A stretch of 20,853 nucleotides of DNA, taken from positions 243 to 21,095 of the forward strand of contig DKEG01000058.1 in the NCBI GenBank assembly GCA_002452095.1, read 5' to 3'. Source of the stretch: Bacteroidales bacterium UBA6828. Its GTDB lineage: Bacteria; Bacteroidota; Bacteroidia; Bacteroidales; Paludibacteraceae. Below, one piece after another: positions 7,446-14,884 of this stretch (position 1 is its first letter; every line of letters starts with the position of its first letter). A model generated the notes under the pieces. It did no database searches and was not told the DNA's origin. It worked only from the letters and a program-made list of their open reading frames with translations. A program made the translations under genes and the position numbers.

Positions 7446-8321
7446 TTATTTCAGCAACTGACCGGCAGCGTTGTAGGTGTTGCCGTTGCGCTCGATGAGG
7501 AGAACACCATTAACAAGACGTTTGGTTGCATTGATGGTGGTGGTCTCTGCATTTTGGAGAGCGGTTTCGACTTTCTCGGTAGAGATGGTCAGACCATCGA
7601 GAGCAAAGTAAGTCGGCGTATTGATTCCCCATTCACCTTTATCCGTTGAAGTCATACGGAAACTCAATCCGTTGCAGGCATCCAAAGCGGACAAATCCAC
7701 TTTCTCCCAACCTTGGTTGAACTTGCCATCTACAGCAAGATAGTACACCACGCTCTTGCCGACTTCTACATACTGATTGTTGATACCCGTGATAATCAAT
7801 GCCAAAGTATCTTTGTCGGTGAACGGACGTGCCGGATACATAGTCTCTTTTAACGCTTTCAATGTATTGGAACTCTGGCAGATATAAACCTCTTTTGTAT
7901 AGTATGCATCATCAAAGACAATGACATTTGAGGACGGATAATCCGTACTGTCGTTGGTGAAAAACTCCGAATAATACCCTACGACAAACGGTGTACCTTC
8001 ACCTTGAAGTCCGCCTTTGGCAGCACACTCAAACTGATTACCCGTATCAGTATTCTTCTTGCTAAAAGTAAAACCTTCCCAACTCGTACCTCCCCAACTA
8101 TTTCCGCCGGGCAAATGACTGAACATAAAAGCATAGTCATTGGTAAAAATAAACGGACTCCAACGATAGTCCGTACTGTAGGTACTATCCATTATGTTTT
8201 CTGCATTATACTCAATGCCTGCATAGTCCGCATTGACGGCAGTAGCCAAATTGAGTGTAATTTCTTCAGCCTGCGCGGAAAGAGCGAGCATGGCTGCGCA
8301 AAAAAGGAAAAGTTTTTTCAT
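7446..8321 (-). CDS. Secreted DUF4465-type protein of the cobalamin operon
   Basis: A 291-residue protein with a signal peptide (MKKLFLFCAAMLALSAQA, cut before EE) and no lipobox. The body is beta-rich, with the hallmarks I associate with DUF4465: WEGFTFS near residue 83, and near the end GWEKVDLSAL, LSFRM and a TPTYFALDGL stretch. DUF4465 proteins recur beside BtuB/BtuG-like genes in Bacteroidota. That, plus its place as last gene before a terminator in a riboswitch-led operon, suggests a surface or periplasmic part in corrinoid capture; direct binding is inference. The last ~25 residues (KRLVNGVLLIERNGNTYNA and on to LLK) look like a short C-terminal sorting-type tail, similar to the tail of the protein ending at 12938. 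The start at 8321 follows an A-rich leader without Shine-Dalgarno. A 282-bp gap separates it from the preceding gene; no promoter was found in the gap. Confidence 0.8.
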   Translation of the reverse strand: MKKLFLFCAAMLALSAQAEEITLNLATAVNADYAGIEYNAENIMDSTYSTDYRWSPFIFTNDYAFMFSHLPGGNSWGGTSWEGFTFSKKNTDTGNQFECAAKGGLQGEGTPFVVGYYSEFFTNDSTDYPSSNVIVFDDAYYTKEVYICQSSNTLKALKETMYPARPFTDKDTLALIITGINNQYVEVGKSVVYYLAVDGKFNQGWEKVDLSALDACNGLSFRMTSTDKGEWGINTPTYFALDGLTISTEKVETALQNAETTTINATKRLVNGVLLIERNGNTYNAAGQLLK

Positions 8322-8472
8322 TTTGTTTTTGTTGTTAAAATTGTTTGTTATTCAGTTGATTATTCTATATATAAGAAACGCCTATCCTCCGCTCCTTTCT
8401 ACGTCCTTTCTACGTAATTCCTATTACATGGATAAACATTAATTATCGTTAATCAGACGTTAATTTGGCAGT

Positions 8473-8517
8473 AAGGAAATTAAGGTCTATAAGGTCATTA
8501 AGGACTTTAAGGACGGG
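8473..8517 (-). repeat. Five degenerate 9-bp tandem units
   Basis: On the plus strand: AAGGAAATT, AAGGTCTAT, AAGGTCATT, AAGGACTTT, AAGGACGGG, in register and without gaps. It lies in the gap after the btuG-like gene, next to the 7-bp array. Function unknown; the degeneracy argues against recent slippage. Confidence 0.75.
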
Positions 8518-8522
8518 GGGAC

Positions 8523-8606
8523 ATTCATAATTCATAATTCATAATTCATAATTCATAATTCATAATTCATAATTCATAACTCATAACTCCTAATTCCTAA
8601 TTCCTA
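8523..8606 (-). repeat. Heptanucleotide tandem array running into the btuG-like stop codon
   Basis: Twelve 7-bp units in register: eight exact copies of ATTCATA (8523-8578), then ACTCATA, ACTCCTA, ATTCCTA, ATTCCTA. The last degenerate unit contains the stop codon of the btuG-like gene (8604-8606). On the coding strand the array therefore starts at the stop and becomes more perfect downstream. Confidence 0.95.
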
Positions 8607-10499
8607 ATTGATATGGAGGTCGATGGCACCGGTGATTTCGGTAGAGATTTCGCCAGTACCGGCAATAGTGTTCCAATAGTCTATGGCGGTTACTACGCGA
8701 ATAAAATCAACAGAGGGTAAGACAACAGGATTGCCATCGGTATCGACCGCCCACGATATGTCAAAACTTGTGCCAAGAGTATCGGTGTTCAGTTTGTTGT
8801 CGGCATATCCGTATTCAAGGACACGCTGCACATACATATTGCTGATTTTCTCGGTCGTATTTGCCAGACGGACGCCCTCGAATGTAATGGCATCCTCGGC
8901 AAGCCACTGCGGGTAATAGGGCTGCTTATGGAAAGCGTTTTGGAGCGTGTCGCCCGCACGAGTATAGGTCTTTTGGTAGTGGTGGTCGGTAGTAGGATTG
9001 TCGTACTCGCTGCCCCGCAGTTCGTACCACGTGTCGTCAGGAATACCATTGCGATTGACATCGCGGGAGACATAGACAATGCCCGGTTCGCTGCTGCCGT
9101 ATTGAGTGTTGTCGCTCAGATAAAAGGCATTGCCTAGTATTTGGAAATCCCGTTCTCCCAGCACATTGCGCACAGCATGGTCGAAACCGAAAGTGATATA
9201 TCCTCCCCATCCGCCAATGGTAATCATTCCGCCGTTGTTGTTGGCAATCGCCTCCTCGCACTTGCGGCACATCGCCTCAGCATCATCGCCCTCTGCATAC
9301 TTGGGCAGGACATTGACAAACTGCCCCATAGCGGGCATATACTCATACACGTGCGCAAGATATTTGCCGCCCGTGGTGGTCGTTGTATCGGGGGCGGGCA
9401 AGTCGTTTTGCACCCCTACAAGGCAGAGATGCCCCGGAATGTCGCCTGTTTTCACCTGCCAGCGGTGCAAGCCCGAGAGGGAATAACTATGGAGCGTACC
9501 CGAAGAGACATAGTTCTTCGCATCGGTGATATAGATACCGGTCGGCGTTGCCAACAAACCAAACGGCATCTCGTACGTTTGCATATCGGAGGAAATCGAG
9601 TTCTGCGGGGTAATTTGGAGCGTCTGCGTATTGATGATAGAAAGCGTTTTTGCCTTGGCGTCCAGCACATAGAGCGAGTCGCCCAACAGGGAGATATTGT
9701 CGCACTGAACGGCAAAACGCTTCGTCACCATATCGCCCTCCACGACCGTAAGCGATGGGGCGACATCGCTATAATTGCCACGGCAGGTAACCCACAATTT
9801 GCCGTATCTGTCCACACGCACCATATACGGATTGAGTCCGACGGGAATGGTCTTGATTTCCTTGAAAGAGGTAAGGTCTATCACCGAGAGCGTGGAGTCG
9901 TAGCGATTGGTAAGGTAGCCGCCCGAGTTGCAGACATAGATACGGTTGCCGAATATGGTCAGTTCGTCGGGCTGGTGCCCCACCTTGACCTCTCGGGTAA
10001 CCTGCAACGTAGCCGTATCGACCTCATACACAGAGCCTAACATATCCGGATCGACCATTGAACCGACATAGGCAGATACATACGCCTTGCCGTCGGCAAA
10101 AGCGAGATAGCGGCAGTTGGGCAAGTCCACCTGCCCGATACGACGTGCCTGCAGGTCCATCACCTCCACCTTGTGGCTACAGTTGATGACGGCATAGAGA
10201 CGGCTGCCATACGCCTTGATGTCGTTGCCCACATCACCAAGTTCCTTGACTTGATTGGGGTTTTGCAGACCATAGATATTGCTTGTATAGACACCTGTCC
10301 GGAGGTTCATATAGTCGATACGCGCCTTGTTGGAGCCCATATTGCCCTCGTTGAGGACATACAGCCCGCCGGGCATAGTGTCCGTAGTAACGACTTCGTT
10401 GCCTGACGGATAGACCACATCATCCGTGCGGCAGGAGGGGAGCAATGCACAATGCACAATGCACAATGCACAAATCCAAATAGGTATTCCGTTCTTCAT
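8604..10499 (-). CDS. BtuG-like surface beta-propeller lipoprotein with an additional C-terminal domain
   Basis: A 631-residue lipoprotein. The signal peptide ends LLPSC with the lipid cysteine at 23, and RTDD follows, like the acidic surface-export signal of Bacteroidota. Residues ~45-375 are YncE/DUF5074-type propeller repeats: GGLYVLNEGNMGSN, then recurring blades such as KVEVMDLQARRIGQV, DELTIFGNRIYVCNSGGY and LSVIDLTSFKEIKTI. Bacteroides BtuG has this fold, binds B12 extremely tightly and sits as a lid on BtuB. Residues ~385-631 are a second domain (start VYEYMPAMGQFVN) with a calcium-type loop DVNRNGIPDD; I cannot name its family. Its place directly after riboswitch-led btuB makes a cobalamin capture role likely. 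I chose 10499 over the in-frame ATG at 10520 because GGAGAAAAA lies directly before it. The signal peptide is encoded by a 7-bp tandem repeat (10444-10471). Confidence 0.88.
   Translation of the reverse strand: MKNGIPIWICALCIVHCALLPSCRTDDVVYPSGNEVVTTDTMPGGLYVLNEGNMGSNKARIDYMNLRTGVYTSNIYGLQNPNQVKELGDVGNDIKAYGSRLYAVINCSHKVEVMDLQARRIGQVDLPNCRYLAFADGKAYVSAYVGSMVDPDMLGSVYEVDTATLQVTREVKVGHQPDELTIFGNRIYVCNSGGYLTNRYDSTLSVIDLTSFKEIKTIPVGLNPYMVRVDRYGKLWVTCRGNYSDVAPSLTVVEGDMVTKRFAVQCDNISLLGDSLYVLDAKAKTLSIINTQTLQITPQNSISSDMQTYEMPFGLLATPTGIYITDAKNYVSSGTLHSYSLSGLHRWQVKTGDIPGHLCLVGVQNDLPAPDTTTTTGGKYLAHVYEYMPAMGQFVNVLPKYAEGDDAEAMCRKCEEAIANNNGGMITIGGWGGYITFGFDHAVRNVLGERDFQILGNAFYLSDNTQYGSSEPGIVYVSRDVNRNGIPDDTWYELRGSEYDNPTTDHHYQKTYTRAGDTLQNAFHKQPYYPQWLAEDAITFEGVRLANTTEKISNMYVQRVLEYGYADNKLNTDTLGTSFDISWAVDTDGNPVVLPSVDFIRVVTAIDYWNTIAGTGEISTEITGAIDLHIN
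10444..10471 (-). repeat. Four exact 7-bp units inside the btuG-like signal peptide
   Basis: AATGCAC occurs four times exactly in tandem, with a partial fifth (AAA) after it. It encodes the hydrophobic core of the signal peptide, read as a 7-residue period CALCIVH-CAL. Because 7 is not a multiple of 3, gain or loss of one or two units would shift the frame early in the gene; three units would add or remove seven residues. Confidence 0.95.
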
Positions 10500-10540
10500 T
10501 TTTTCTCCATTAAAGACCATTAAAGTTCCATTAAAAACGT
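10500..10540 (-). repeat. Degenerate ~10-bp repeats before the btuG-like start
   Basis: On the coding strand TTTAATGG occurs three times at about 10-bp spacing, each with an ATG, and the last merges into the Shine-Dalgarno GGAGAAAAA. The ATG at 10520 is in frame with the gene; the ATGs ending at 10510 and 10530 are not. Confidence 0.6.
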
Positions 10541-10583
10541 TTGCGGGGTTATGGCTCCGTTAATTACCGCTAATTGACCGTTA

Positions 10584-10618
10584 ATTCTTCATTCATCATT
10601 CATAATTCGTCATTAGAA
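10584..10618 (-). repeat. Degenerate heptanucleotide array over the btuB stop codon
   Basis: Units in register: ATTCTTC, ATTCATC, ATTCATA, ATTCGTC, ATTAGAA. The last overlaps the btuB stop (10613-10615). One unit equals the ATTCATA of the long array at 8523, so the two arrays are the same kind in the same relation to a stop codon. Confidence 0.75.
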
Positions 10619-12622
10619 GCGGTATGCGAGGGTGCAGCGGAAATTTTGTTTGGGCATGGGGTAGTTTTGGATGACCTCGTAGTCCTGACCAAGGAGGTTG
10701 TTGATCTCGAGGGTCAGTTTGAGAGTATGGCGCTGGCAGACAGTCCACTCGCCGTACAGACTGAGGTCGTGGGTGTACCAGGGCTGCACATAGTTGTATG
10801 CCGTATTCTCCTGTTGCCCGTAGCGCTCGCCCACATAGATAAACGAGTAATTCAACCCATACCGGTCGCCACGGCGGGCGGTATAGTCCAGCCCCGCCAC
10901 CGCACTGCCGCTATGCCACGGGATATACGGAATCTGATTATTATAATAGGTGTCTGCGGGATTGGTAACGTCTATCGCCGTCTGATAGGTGTAATTCAGC
11001 CTCATTCGCAGCACAAAACGCATAGGCAACGACAGCGACAAGTCCGCTTTAGCGTCCACACCGTTTATTTTCACCAAGCCGAGATTGAGCATTGTCCAAC
11101 GGAATTGCTGCCCCTTGGGATAGGCAATAATTTTGTCGGACACCCTGTTGTAGTAGTACGACACCGACAGGAGCAGGTTCTGCACCATCTGTTTCCGCAG
11201 GCGATAGGTCAGATCCACGCTATGCTGCCGTGCCAACTCGGGGCGCAAGTCGGCATTGCCCATATCGGTGTAGTAGAGGTCGTTGAAAGTGGGATAACGG
11301 TAGGACTGTTTGTAAAACGCATTGAGACTCAAATCGATAGTGTGCCACGGGCGCAGACTGAGGAACACTCCGGGCGTAACACGCGGGCTATTGTTGTCCA
11401 CCTGCGTCATCAGCACCGAGGCTTGCACACGCAGATAGTCCTGCACATTCCATGCCGATGCCACACTCAACCAGTGCGAATAGCGATGGAAATACTCGCA
11501 GTCGGCATCCAAGAGCAAATTCTCACGGCAGAGATGGTTATACTGGAAATCGTATGCCACGCTCATATCCCACCAGCGGAAAAGCATCACCTTCTGCGCC
11601 AGCGACAGGTATAATTCCTGCTGGAGATACTGATTGTCAGCAGGCAGAAGCCGCTCGTCGTAATTGACGTAATGCGTATAATCGTTGGCATATTTGAGCA
11701 GTCCGCGCAGGCTCCAACGCCCGAAATACTCGTCCTGCCATTGCACCTGCCCGAAGGTGTTTCTGTCCCACAGCCGCTCGCCGTTGCGCCACACGTTGTT
11801 CACGATCGCCCCCGGCACCCCGCGCTCGGAATAGTAGTTGTACAGGTGCAGCCGCCAGAAGCCCGTATTGGAATAGTAGTGGTGCAGTCCCGCCTCGGTG
11901 CGCACGGCATTGATGTCGCCGTTCTGCCGCACCGCCGTGGTATCGTACGCCACCTGTCCGTCGGGTAGCACACGTCTGTAGCGGAATGGATATTTGCCGT
12001 CCGAATAGACATATTCGGCATCCAGCGTCAGGCTCAAGCCCTCCGCCAAACGCACGTCCACGCCCACTGCGGGGTTAGCCAGCGCAAAACTGCCTGCACG
12101 CATCTGCGCACGCACGTGTACTTTCTCATTTTTTTTGAAATAGGGTTTGCGAGTGGTCAGATAGACATTGCCTGCGCTGCCGAACTCGCGAGCCGACTGC
12201 CAGATGTCGGATTTCTGCCCGTTGTAGAGCGCAATCTCCTCCATATTATCAAGCGAGAAGCGCCCCAAGTCCACCTGCCCGTTCTGTGCGTTGCCGAGTT
12301 GCACACCGTTGTAATACACCGCCGTATGCCGGCTGCCCATTGAACGCACGTTGATAGTCTTGATGCCGCCCACTCCGCCGTAGTCTTTGAGTTGTACGCC
12401 CGAGAAATAGCGCAAAGCGTCCGCTACCGACAGCGAATTGAGCCGCTGCAGTTCCGATCCCTGCAGCGTTTGCGGAATGATAATATCTTTGCTCAACGTG
12501 CGTGCCGTAACCATCACTTCGTCCACGTTGAACAACGCAGACACCGAATCCGTATGCGTTTGCGCACACAAAAACACGCCACAAAGCGCAGTAAACCATA
12601 TTGCAGACAGAATTTTCTTCAT
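10613..12622 (-). CDS. btuB: BtuB-like TonB-dependent cobalamin receptor
   Basis: A 669-residue outer-membrane beta-barrel protein. The signal peptide (MKKILSAIWFTALCGVFLCA) is followed by a TonB-box-like DEVMVTA (34-40) and a plug domain ~45-165 with GVQLKDYGGVGGIKTINVRSMG and a segment HTAVYYNGVQLGNAQNGQVD. The remainder alternates in the manner of a 22-strand barrel and ends in YRF, the terminal aromatic typical of outer-membrane barrels. It lacks the N-terminal carboxypeptidase-like domain of SusC proteins. Family alone would leave the substrate open; the cobalamin riboswitch directly upstream (12670-12812) and the BtuG-like gene directly downstream make B12 or related corrinoids the strong inference. 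It depends on TonB-ExbBD, not in this window. GGAG lies before the start, inside a small hairpin (12631-12652). The next gene begins 113 bp after its stop. Confidence 0.93.
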   Translation of the reverse strand: MKKILSAIWFTALCGVFLCAQTHTDSVSALFNVDEVMVTARTLSKDIIIPQTLQGSELQRLNSLSVADALRYFSGVQLKDYGGVGGIKTINVRSMGSRHTAVYYNGVQLGNAQNGQVDLGRFSLDNMEEIALYNGQKSDIWQSAREFGSAGNVYLTTRKPYFKKNEKVHVRAQMRAGSFALANPAVGVDVRLAEGLSLTLDAEYVYSDGKYPFRYRRVLPDGQVAYDTTAVRQNGDINAVRTEAGLHHYYSNTGFWRLHLYNYYSERGVPGAIVNNVWRNGERLWDRNTFGQVQWQDEYFGRWSLRGLLKYANDYTHYVNYDERLLPADNQYLQQELYLSLAQKVMLFRWWDMSVAYDFQYNHLCRENLLLDADCEYFHRYSHWLSVASAWNVQDYLRVQASVLMTQVDNNSPRVTPGVFLSLRPWHTIDLSLNAFYKQSYRYPTFNDLYYTDMGNADLRPELARQHSVDLTYRLRKQMVQNLLLSVSYYYNRVSDKIIAYPKGQQFRWTMLNLGLVKINGVDAKADLSLSLPMRFVLRMRLNYTYQTAIDVTNPADTYYNNQIPYIPWHSGSAVAGLDYTARRGDRYGLNYSFIYVGERYGQQENTAYNYVQPWYTHDLSLYGEWTVCQRHTLKLTLEINNLLGQDYEVIQNYPMPKQNFRCTLAYRF

Positions 12623-12630
12623 TCATTGCC

Positions 12631-12652
12631 CTGCTCCAATCCTCGAGAGCAG
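12631..12652 (-). promoter_or_regulatory. Ribosome-site-masking hairpin between riboswitch and btuB
   Basis: On the minus strand CTGCTC (12652-12647) pairs perfectly with GAGCAG (12636-12631) around a 10-base loop. The second arm covers the GGAG that serves as btuB Shine-Dalgarno, 9 bases before the ATG. It is a candidate expression platform acting on translation; no U-tract is present to suggest a terminator. Confidence 0.6.
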
Positions 12653-12669
12653 CCAACAGCCCGACAGGC

Positions 12670-12812
12670 ATATCCGGCAGGTCTTCTGACTTGTTGCTCC
12701 TTTGCCCGACCTTCCCGCCCCGCAGGGCAGTGGTCATAGAAACGGGCTGCGGATTGCAACTCACAGCAGCGGGTCTGTACAGGATTTACACCTGTTTCCC
12801 TTATCCAAATAC
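12670..12812 (-). ncRNA. Cobalamin riboswitch (class-I-like) controlling btuB
   Basis: On the minus strand the order of conserved parts is complete: AAGGGAA, AGGTGTAAATCCTGT, ACAGACCCGCTGCTGTGA, and at the 3' side the B12 box AGTCAGAAGACCTGCC (12691-12676). A closing stem can be drawn between GTATTTGG (12812-12805) and CCGGATAT (12677-12670), with wobble pairs. The promoter -7 box ends five bases upstream, so the aptamer starts almost at the transcript's 5' end. Known members bind adenosylcobalamin or a related cobalamin and switch B12 uptake genes off. Confidence 0.95.
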
Positions 12813-12816
12813 ACCG

Positions 12817-12847
12817 CAAAGGTACACTTTTTTTTCGGATTGTACAA
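12817..12847 (-). promoter_or_regulatory. Promoter of the cobalamin operon
   Basis: TACCTTTG (12824-12817, minus strand) is the Bacteroidota -7 box, with TTG at 12847-12845, 20 bp upstream. The expected start, near 12810, places the riboswitch at the 5' end of the transcript. Confidence 0.8.
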
Positions 12848-12880
12848 AAATACAAGCAAATAGGCAGGGAAACCGCATAA

Positions 12881-12918
12881 AAAAAACACAGGTTGCCCGA
12901 AGACAACCTGTGTTTTTT
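12881..12918 (-). terminator. Strong, symmetric terminator of the SusCD operon
   Basis: AAAAAACACAGGTTG (12881-12895) pairs perfectly with CAACCTGTGTTTTTT (12904-12918) around an 8-base loop. It starts 19 bases after the stop at 12938. T-runs on both strands would let it work in either direction, insulating the B12 promoter just beyond. Confidence 0.92.
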
Positions 12919-12937
12919 ATACATTGAAATGCAATGC

Positions 12938-14362
12938 TTATTCTACAACAGTCCCCAATACATTGAATACCGTACCATCGGCCATCACGAGTTGCAACTG
13001 CCCGTCAGCGGTAATCACTTTCTTTGCCGTTTGCAGCACCTTTGCGTCCTCAAGAGCCGTCAGTTCCTCGCCTGTAAGGCAGTCAAGCTGCTGTATTGTA
13101 CATAGTTGGTCTTTCTTTGCTGCATCAAAACCGGTAATCTGGTAGCAGGCATTTGCGGTGATATCTTTGATGTCAACGGTTTGACCATATTTCCCTTTAT
13201 AACCGGCTTTTTCATCCCAACCGCTTACTTTGCCGGCCAAGAAACTTACATTGAATTTCTTCAGTTTGTCCACTTGGAGTACATAATAATCACCCGATTT
13301 GGACATAGCGATAAATTGCGGTTCAACCCCGTCTGCCCATACATAACCCGTCAGGTTGATGCTGGCTTTGAGTTTGGGAGTACCATCTGCATTCGTGCCG
13401 TTTGTAGTAGCGGTGTTCCATACTGCAGTTGTATCCAGTTTCTCGTTTGTAGGTATCTTGGCACGCAGCATAATCGGCGCATCGGAGCAGTCTTGTTTAA
13501 CCAAATAGTAAGCATCGGTCAGCACTACATCTTCGTAGTTGTCCTCACCTGTATAATCCGGCTTTTGTGCTTTAATATTCTTGCTGCCGATAGCCTTTAC
13601 CTCCACTTTCTCCTCCGAGAAACCGAAACCGCAAGCCATCATCTTCGATCCTGCAGTACCCACGATATAGTTTTCTGCATCAGCATATACAGGCACAATC
13701 AGTACACCCACGCCATTAATTGTATAGTTGCCGCCAAGAACGGTACAAGGCATTGGGGGAGGAGCCATCAACTCGTTGTATTCGCCGGTACCTACATACT
13801 CTACGCAGATACCGCCATTCGGCTTACCGAACGCTGCACCTGTGTTACGCGACATAGACAGGTATTGGAAACCTACCATCGTGCCGTCTACCGTACCATT
13901 AGCCTCCTCTACACCCTCGAATACAAACTGCTGCTTGTTCGGAGTAGATTTAACAGCCACATAGAGATAACCGTCTTTCTTGACATTTACCTTGAAGCAG
14001 GCACCCGCATTCGGGCATTTCATATCAATAACGGGGTTGGCACCGCCGGCGGTCGGGTTGTCCTGACCTTGGATACGCTGAGTGGTGTAATCAACCGTTA
14101 CATCGCCAATCTGCAGATGGCTGTATGCCGTATCCGTCATCATACCTACCACTTTGTATGTGGTCTCATACGCATTGTACACGGTGAAATTGGTACCCTC
14201 TACCAGTTTCTCACCTTTAGCCACTTCAACTTTGTCCTTGGAGGTAAACTCCTTACCCGCAGCGTTCTTGTCGCCTGCGGTAGGCAGATAGTGGAAATCC
14301 ACGCCTGCCGTCATGCTCATGCTCATTGCCAAAGCAGAAGCAAAAAAGAATAACTTCTTCAT
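12938..14362 (-). CDS. Secreted beta-rich protein of the SusCD operon, unknown function
   Basis: A 474-residue protein with a signal peptide (MKKLFFFASALAMSMSMTAG) and no lipobox. I do not recognise the family. The N-terminal half has a jelly-roll-like feel (CFKVNVKKDGYLYVAVKS, then KQQFVFEG). A second region around residues 280-400 reads like the small beta modules of SusE/SusF-type glycan-binding proteins (YVWADGVEPQFIAM, YYVLQVDKLKKFNVSF, SGWDEK), but this is weak. No catalytic motif was seen. The last ~28 residues (KKVITADGQLQLVMADG to VLGTVVE) resemble a short sorting-type C-terminal tail, like that of the protein ending at 7446. It is the last gene of the susC-susD-lipoprotein operon, 35 bp after the lipoprotein gene, and directly before a strong terminator. 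A role in binding the transported nutrient at the surface is inference. Confidence 0.82.
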   Translation of the reverse strand: MKKLFFFASALAMSMSMTAGVDFHYLPTAGDKNAAGKEFTSKDKVEVAKGEKLVEGTNFTVYNAYETTYKVVGMMTDTAYSHLQIGDVTVDYTTQRIQGQDNPTAGGANPVIDMKCPNAGACFKVNVKKDGYLYVAVKSTPNKQQFVFEGVEEANGTVDGTMVGFQYLSMSRNTGAAFGKPNGGICVEYVGTGEYNELMAPPPMPCTVLGGNYTINGVGVLIVPVYADAENYIVGTAGSKMMACGFGFSEEKVEVKAIGSKNIKAQKPDYTGEDNYEDVVLTDAYYLVKQDCSDAPIMLRAKIPTNEKLDTTAVWNTATTNGTNADGTPKLKASINLTGYVWADGVEPQFIAMSKSGDYYVLQVDKLKKFNVSFLAGKVSGWDEKAGYKGKYGQTVDIKDITANACYQITGFDAAKKDQLCTIQQLDCLTGEELTALEDAKVLQTAKKVITADGQLQLVMADGTVFNVLGTVVE

Positions 14363-14397
14363 GATAAATTTTGTTTAGTTAGTAAAATATAGTGAGA

Positions 14398-14862
14398 TTA
14401 ACTCTGCTCTTTCTTTTTCCCGACAAAACTGTTGCTGAAAATGACCTTTTTGCGTCCTTCTTTACCAAAACTGGAAAAATACATCGTGGCTTTCCCGTCG
14501 CTGCTCAAACGACCATAAAACTGTGCCCCGATTCCATTGCTTCCGCTCTTGTCATTGTTGAAGACTATGTCATCGCCCGCATGCGCCACGTTGGTCAGTC
14601 CGCGCAAATTCCACTTGGCTTCCTCCGAACGCACATAGATAAAACTCTGGTTTGCCAATGTATCCTTAAATACCTGAAACTCAATCGTTCCTTTATAGAG
14701 AGTCTCTTTGCCGGAAAGAGATGAAACGCTTGTCCACGTACCTTCATACACACCTACCGCATCCTGCGCAGCGGTATGTTCATAGATACGTACTTCGTCT
14801 TTCGGTGTACAAGCAGCCACTATCGCTGCCATTGACAGCAGTACATATTGTATTTTCTTCAT
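14398..14862 (-). CDS. Small surface lipoprotein of the SusCD operon, unknown function
   Basis: A 154-residue lipoprotein: signal MKKIQYVLLSMAAIVAA with the lipid cysteine at 18. The residues after it (TPKDE) fit the Bacteroidota surface-export pattern of Lys followed by two acidic residues, so it is probably outward-facing. The body is beta-rich and compact, starting VGVYEGTWTSVSSL, and ends in basic FVGKKKEQS. The pattern suggests a small calycin-like or immunoglobulin-like barrel, but I cannot name a family. An alternative in-frame ATG at 14874 would add MLLD. I prefer 14862 because MKK directly opens the signal peptide. It begins 22 bp after the susD stop (10 bp for the longer form) and is 35 bp before the next gene, so it is translated from the same transcript. 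Accessory ligand binding for the SusCD pair is inferred from position only. Confidence 0.82.
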   Translation of the reverse strand: MKKIQYVLLSMAAIVAACTPKDEVRIYEHTAAQDAVGVYEGTWTSVSSLSGKETLYKGTIEFQVFKDTLANQSFIYVRSEEAKWNLRGLTNVAHAGDDIVFNNDKSGSNGIGAQFYGRLSSDGKATMYFSSFGKEGRKKVIFSNSFVGKKKEQS

Positions 14863-14884
14863 ATCCAATAGCATTTTTATTCGG

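Noticed and set aside
8523..8606. CRISPR-like array
   Set aside because: Units are 7 bp in direct contact without spacers; it is a simple tandem repeat.
10500..10520. In-frame upstream ATG for the btuG-like gene at 10520
   Set aside because: The ATG at 10499 has GGAGAAAAA directly before it and opens a better signal peptide; 10520 lies in the TTTAATGG repeats.
13106..14353. Plus-strand open frame of 415 codons opposite the secreted 474-residue protein
   Set aside because: It mirrors a gene with a signal peptide and correct operon position; the antisense translation is Arg/His/Ile-rich with no domain.
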